A stretch of DNA of 64,000 bases from DASXBA01 sp036406475 (GTDB taxonomy: Bacteria; Actinomycetota; Thermoleophilia; Solirubrobacterales; Thermoleophilaceae), in assembly GCA_036406475.1 (NCBI GenBank), contig DASXBA010000007.1:1-64000 (forward strand), written 5' to 3'. Shown one piece after another: positions 62,574 to 64,000 of the stretch; position 1 is the first letter of the stretch, and every line of letters begins with the position of its first letter. Below the pieces are notes generated by a model that saw nothing but the letters and a program-made list of their open reading frames with translations, was not told the origin of the DNA and made no database searches. Made by a program: the position numbers and the translations under genes.

Positions 62574-63142
62574 CGCAGTCCTCAGCCGTTTCGGGCCCCG
62601 GCTCCCCGCCGGGGCCCGGAGCCATCCGGACCCGGATGTGCGTGAGCCTCGACGGCTGCGTGACCACTCCGGAGGGCCTGCCCGTCCAGCTGGCCGACCC
62701 GAGCTTCATCCCCGGCGAGAGCCACGACTTCCCCGCCTTCCAGGAGAGCTGCGAGGCGGTGCTGATGGGTCGGACCACGTTCGAGCCGGCCCTCGGCGCC
62801 GGTCGCTGGCCCTGGCCGAACCTGGACGTGTTCGTCCTCGGGTCCCGGCGTCCGGAAGGCACGCCCGAGCACGTAGTGACCGACTCCGACCCGGGACGCC
62901 TGCTGGAGGAGCTCCGCGCAGCCAACCGCGGCGGTGACGTCCACCTGGTGGGCGGCCCGCGCACGATCGAGACCTTCCGCGCCATGGGGGCGCTCGACAA
63001 GCTGGGACTGCTCCTGCTGCCGCTGATGGTGGGCGACGGGATGCGGCTCGCGCCGCCGCTCAGCGGCGACAGCGAGCTCGCGCTCGAGTCGGAGCGCGTG
63101 CTCCCCGAGGGCGCGGTCGAGCTCGTGTACGCCGTCGGCTAG
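62570..63142 (+). CDS. RibD/dihydrofolate reductase-like protein
   Basis: A 190-residue protein of the RibD C-terminal/DHFR-like fold. RTRMCVSLDGCVTTPEG is the typical first strand, CEAVLMGRTTFEPALGAGRWPW the NADPH-contact region, and GGDVHLVGGPRTIETFRAMGALDKLGLLLLPLMVGDG the conserved second half. Stand-alone members reduce unknown pteridine- or riboflavin-like substrates. It overlaps the upstream VOC gene by four bases, so both are translated together, and its stop overlaps the convergent NTF2-like gene by 4 bases. Confidence 0.88.
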   Translation: MTQSSAVSGPGSPPGPGAIRTRMCVSLDGCVTTPEGLPVQLADPSFIPGESHDFPAFQESCEAVLMGRTTFEPALGAGRWPWPNLDVFVLGSRRPEGTPEHVVTDSDPGRLLEELRAANRGGDVHLVGGPRTIETFRAMGALDKLGLLLLPLMVGDGMRLAPPLSGDSELALESERVLPEGAVELVYAVG

Positions 63143-63543
63143 GCCGGCAGGCCGAGCCCGAGCCGCTCGAACTCGGCGGCCATGGCCTCGGCGACGACCT
63201 GGAGCCCGGAGGCCGGACGGAGCAGCACCTTGAGCTCCGAGATGAGCCCGTCCTCGTCGAACGTGAGCTTGTCGATCCCCTCGACCTGCTTTCCGTCGAC
63301 CTCGGTCGCGAACTCGAGCATCGCGACGCGCTCGTCCCCGTTCTCGAGCTGGGCTACGTAGCGGAAGCGCCCCTCGGCGGTGAGCACCTTCTCGGCCGCT
63401 TGCAGGACCTTCAGCACCTGGTCGCGACCCTCGTACGGCTTGAACAGCACCGGGCTGCGGAAGACGGCGTCCTCGCGGAAGAGCTCCGGCAGGGATTCGT
63501 GATTTCCTTGCTCTACCGCGGTTCGAAAGCGAGCTGACAGCAC
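63139..63543 (-). CDS. SnoaL/NTF2-like protein
   Basis: A 134-residue NTF2-fold protein. It begins LSARFRTAVEQGNHESLPEL, then FREDAVFRSPVLFKPYEGRDQVLKVL, and ends with the strand pattern ERVAMLEFATEVDGKQVEGID and LTFDEDGLISELKVLLRPASGL. The GTG at 63543 is chosen since homology begins there; TACGAT lies 10 bases upstream, a possible leaderless promoter. It is divergent from the DUF899 gene by 27 bases. Function unknown. Confidence 0.82.
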   Translation of the reverse strand: MLSARFRTAVEQGNHESLPELFREDAVFRSPVLFKPYEGRDQVLKVLQAAEKVLTAEGRFRYVAQLENGDERVAMLEFATEVDGKQVEGIDKLTFDEDGLISELKVLLRPASGLQVVAEAMAAEFERLGLGLPA

Positions 63544-63570
63544 GACGTCAGAGATCGTAGAGGCAAGGCG

Positions 63571-64000
63571 ATGACACAGCAGAAGATCGGGACACAGGAC
63601 GAGTGGCAGGCCGCCCGCGACCAGCTGCTCGCGGAGGAGAAGGAGCTCACGCGCCGCAACGACGAGCTGGCGCGGAAGCGTCGTGAGCTCCCCTGGGTGG
63701 CGGTCGAGGAGGACTACCGATTCGAGACCGATGGCGGGACGAAGTCGCTCGCCGACCTGTTCGCCGGGCACTCGCAGCTGGTCATCTACCACTTCATGTT
63801 CGGCCCGGACTTCGAGGCCGGCTGCCCCGTCTGCTCGTCGATCGCGGACAACCTCAACCCGAACGCGGTCCACCTGGCGGCCCGGGACACAAAGCTGATG
63901 CTCGTGTCGCGGGGTCCGTTGGAGAAGCTCCAGGGCTACAGGGAGCGCCTGGGTTGGAGCCTCGACTGGGCCTCGACCGTCGGCAGCGAGTTCAACCGCG
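63571..64000 (+). CDS. DUF899 thioredoxin-like protein (partial, 3' end missing)
   Basis: The gene is open from ATG 63571 to the right edge, giving 143 residues. It begins TQQKIGTQDEWQAARDQLL with a charged helix (EKELTRRNDELARKRRELPW), then VAVEEDYRFETDGG, and the thioredoxin-like part LVIYHFMFGPDFEAGCPVCSSIADNL with a CPVC motif. This order, including the Phe-Gly-Pro turn and the C-x-x-C, is that of the DUF899 family of uncharacterised thioredoxin-fold proteins. A GAGGCAAGGCG stretch precedes the ATG. Family members are about 220-260 residues, so roughly the last third lies beyond the window. Confidence 0.9.
   Translation, partial: MTQQKIGTQDEWQAARDQLLAEEKELTRRNDELARKRRELPWVAVEEDYRFETDGGTKSLADLFAGHSQLVIYHFMFGPDFEAGCPVCSSIADNLNPNAVHLAARDTKLMLVSRGPLEKLQGYRERLGWSLDWASTVGSEFNR

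Overview
The window is a gene-dense, very GC-rich bacterial chromosome segment, by eye around 70% GC. About 66 protein genes, one tRNA and several intergenic repeat or hairpin elements are supported, and no gap between genes exceeds about 250 bases. GTG and TTG starts are common, and stop/start overlaps (GTGA, TTGA, TGATG) link genes into operons. Many genes have a TANNNT -10 box only 6-10 bases before the start codon, which suggests leaderless transcripts. Actinobacterial markers include DUF2510, PGPGW, WS/DGAT acyltransferase, RskA-like anti-sigma, F420-type LLM enzymes and alpha/beta-hydrolase-cyclase fusions. Together with secreted proteins carrying basic C-terminal modules, these suggest an actinobacterium, perhaps class Thermoleophilia (Solirubrobacterales). 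That taxonomic placement is inference. No phage, insertion sequence or CRISPR array was seen.

Layout. 1-5.4 kb: the start of a four-helix-bundle gene on the left edge, a heptamer tandem repeat, an MMPL exporter, a Crp/Fnr regulator and a secreted M15-like peptidase. 5.5-12.6 kb: biotin synthesis (bioF, a bioD without a usual start codon, and bioA) interleaved with a small membrane protein, a secreted propeller protein and an acyl-CoA synthetase. 12.6-15.1 kb: small proteins (coiled coil, rubredoxin, zinc ribbon), a Nudix hydrolase and an epimerase. 15.1-19.9 kb: a five-gene leftward lipid operon (thioesterase, SDR, WS/DGAT, SCP2, iron alcohol dehydrogenase), divergent from a rightward dehydrogenase, hydratase-like and aldehyde dehydrogenase set at 19.9-23.1 kb. 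23.1-28.0 kb: membrane proteins, thiolase and a secreted sugar dehydrogenase.

28.0-29.9 kb holds an ECF sigma factor, its membrane anti-sigma factor and a cupredoxin lipoprotein. The same bipartite promoter, GAACC-N16-CGTAT, lies before the sigma gene and again before the cupredoxin gene, which suggests a self-contained regulon. 29.9-37.8 kb: a Baeyer-Villiger-type monooxygenase, an alpha/beta hydrolase-adenylate cyclase fusion, a second secreted propeller protein with the same C-terminal module as the first, tRNA-Pro(CGG), and an ECF sigma factor fused to a zinc-finger, membrane-spanning anti-sigma-like tail. 37.6-41.3 kb: a 58-residue HTH-like protein, fadD, and a HAD/TMEM175 gene pair flanked by inverted repeats.

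41.3-47.3 kb: an aminotransferase, a MOSC protein and a leftward patatin-GT2-GT4-HhH cluster. 47.3-53.6 kb: PBP4 and the leftward methyltransferase-truA-surE-ligA-CMD operon, with three tandem hairpins before surE. 53.6-64 kb: hydrolases, two LLM oxidoreductases, the AzlCD exporter, secreted proteins, ACT, VOC and RibD-like genes, and a truncated DUF899 gene at the right edge.
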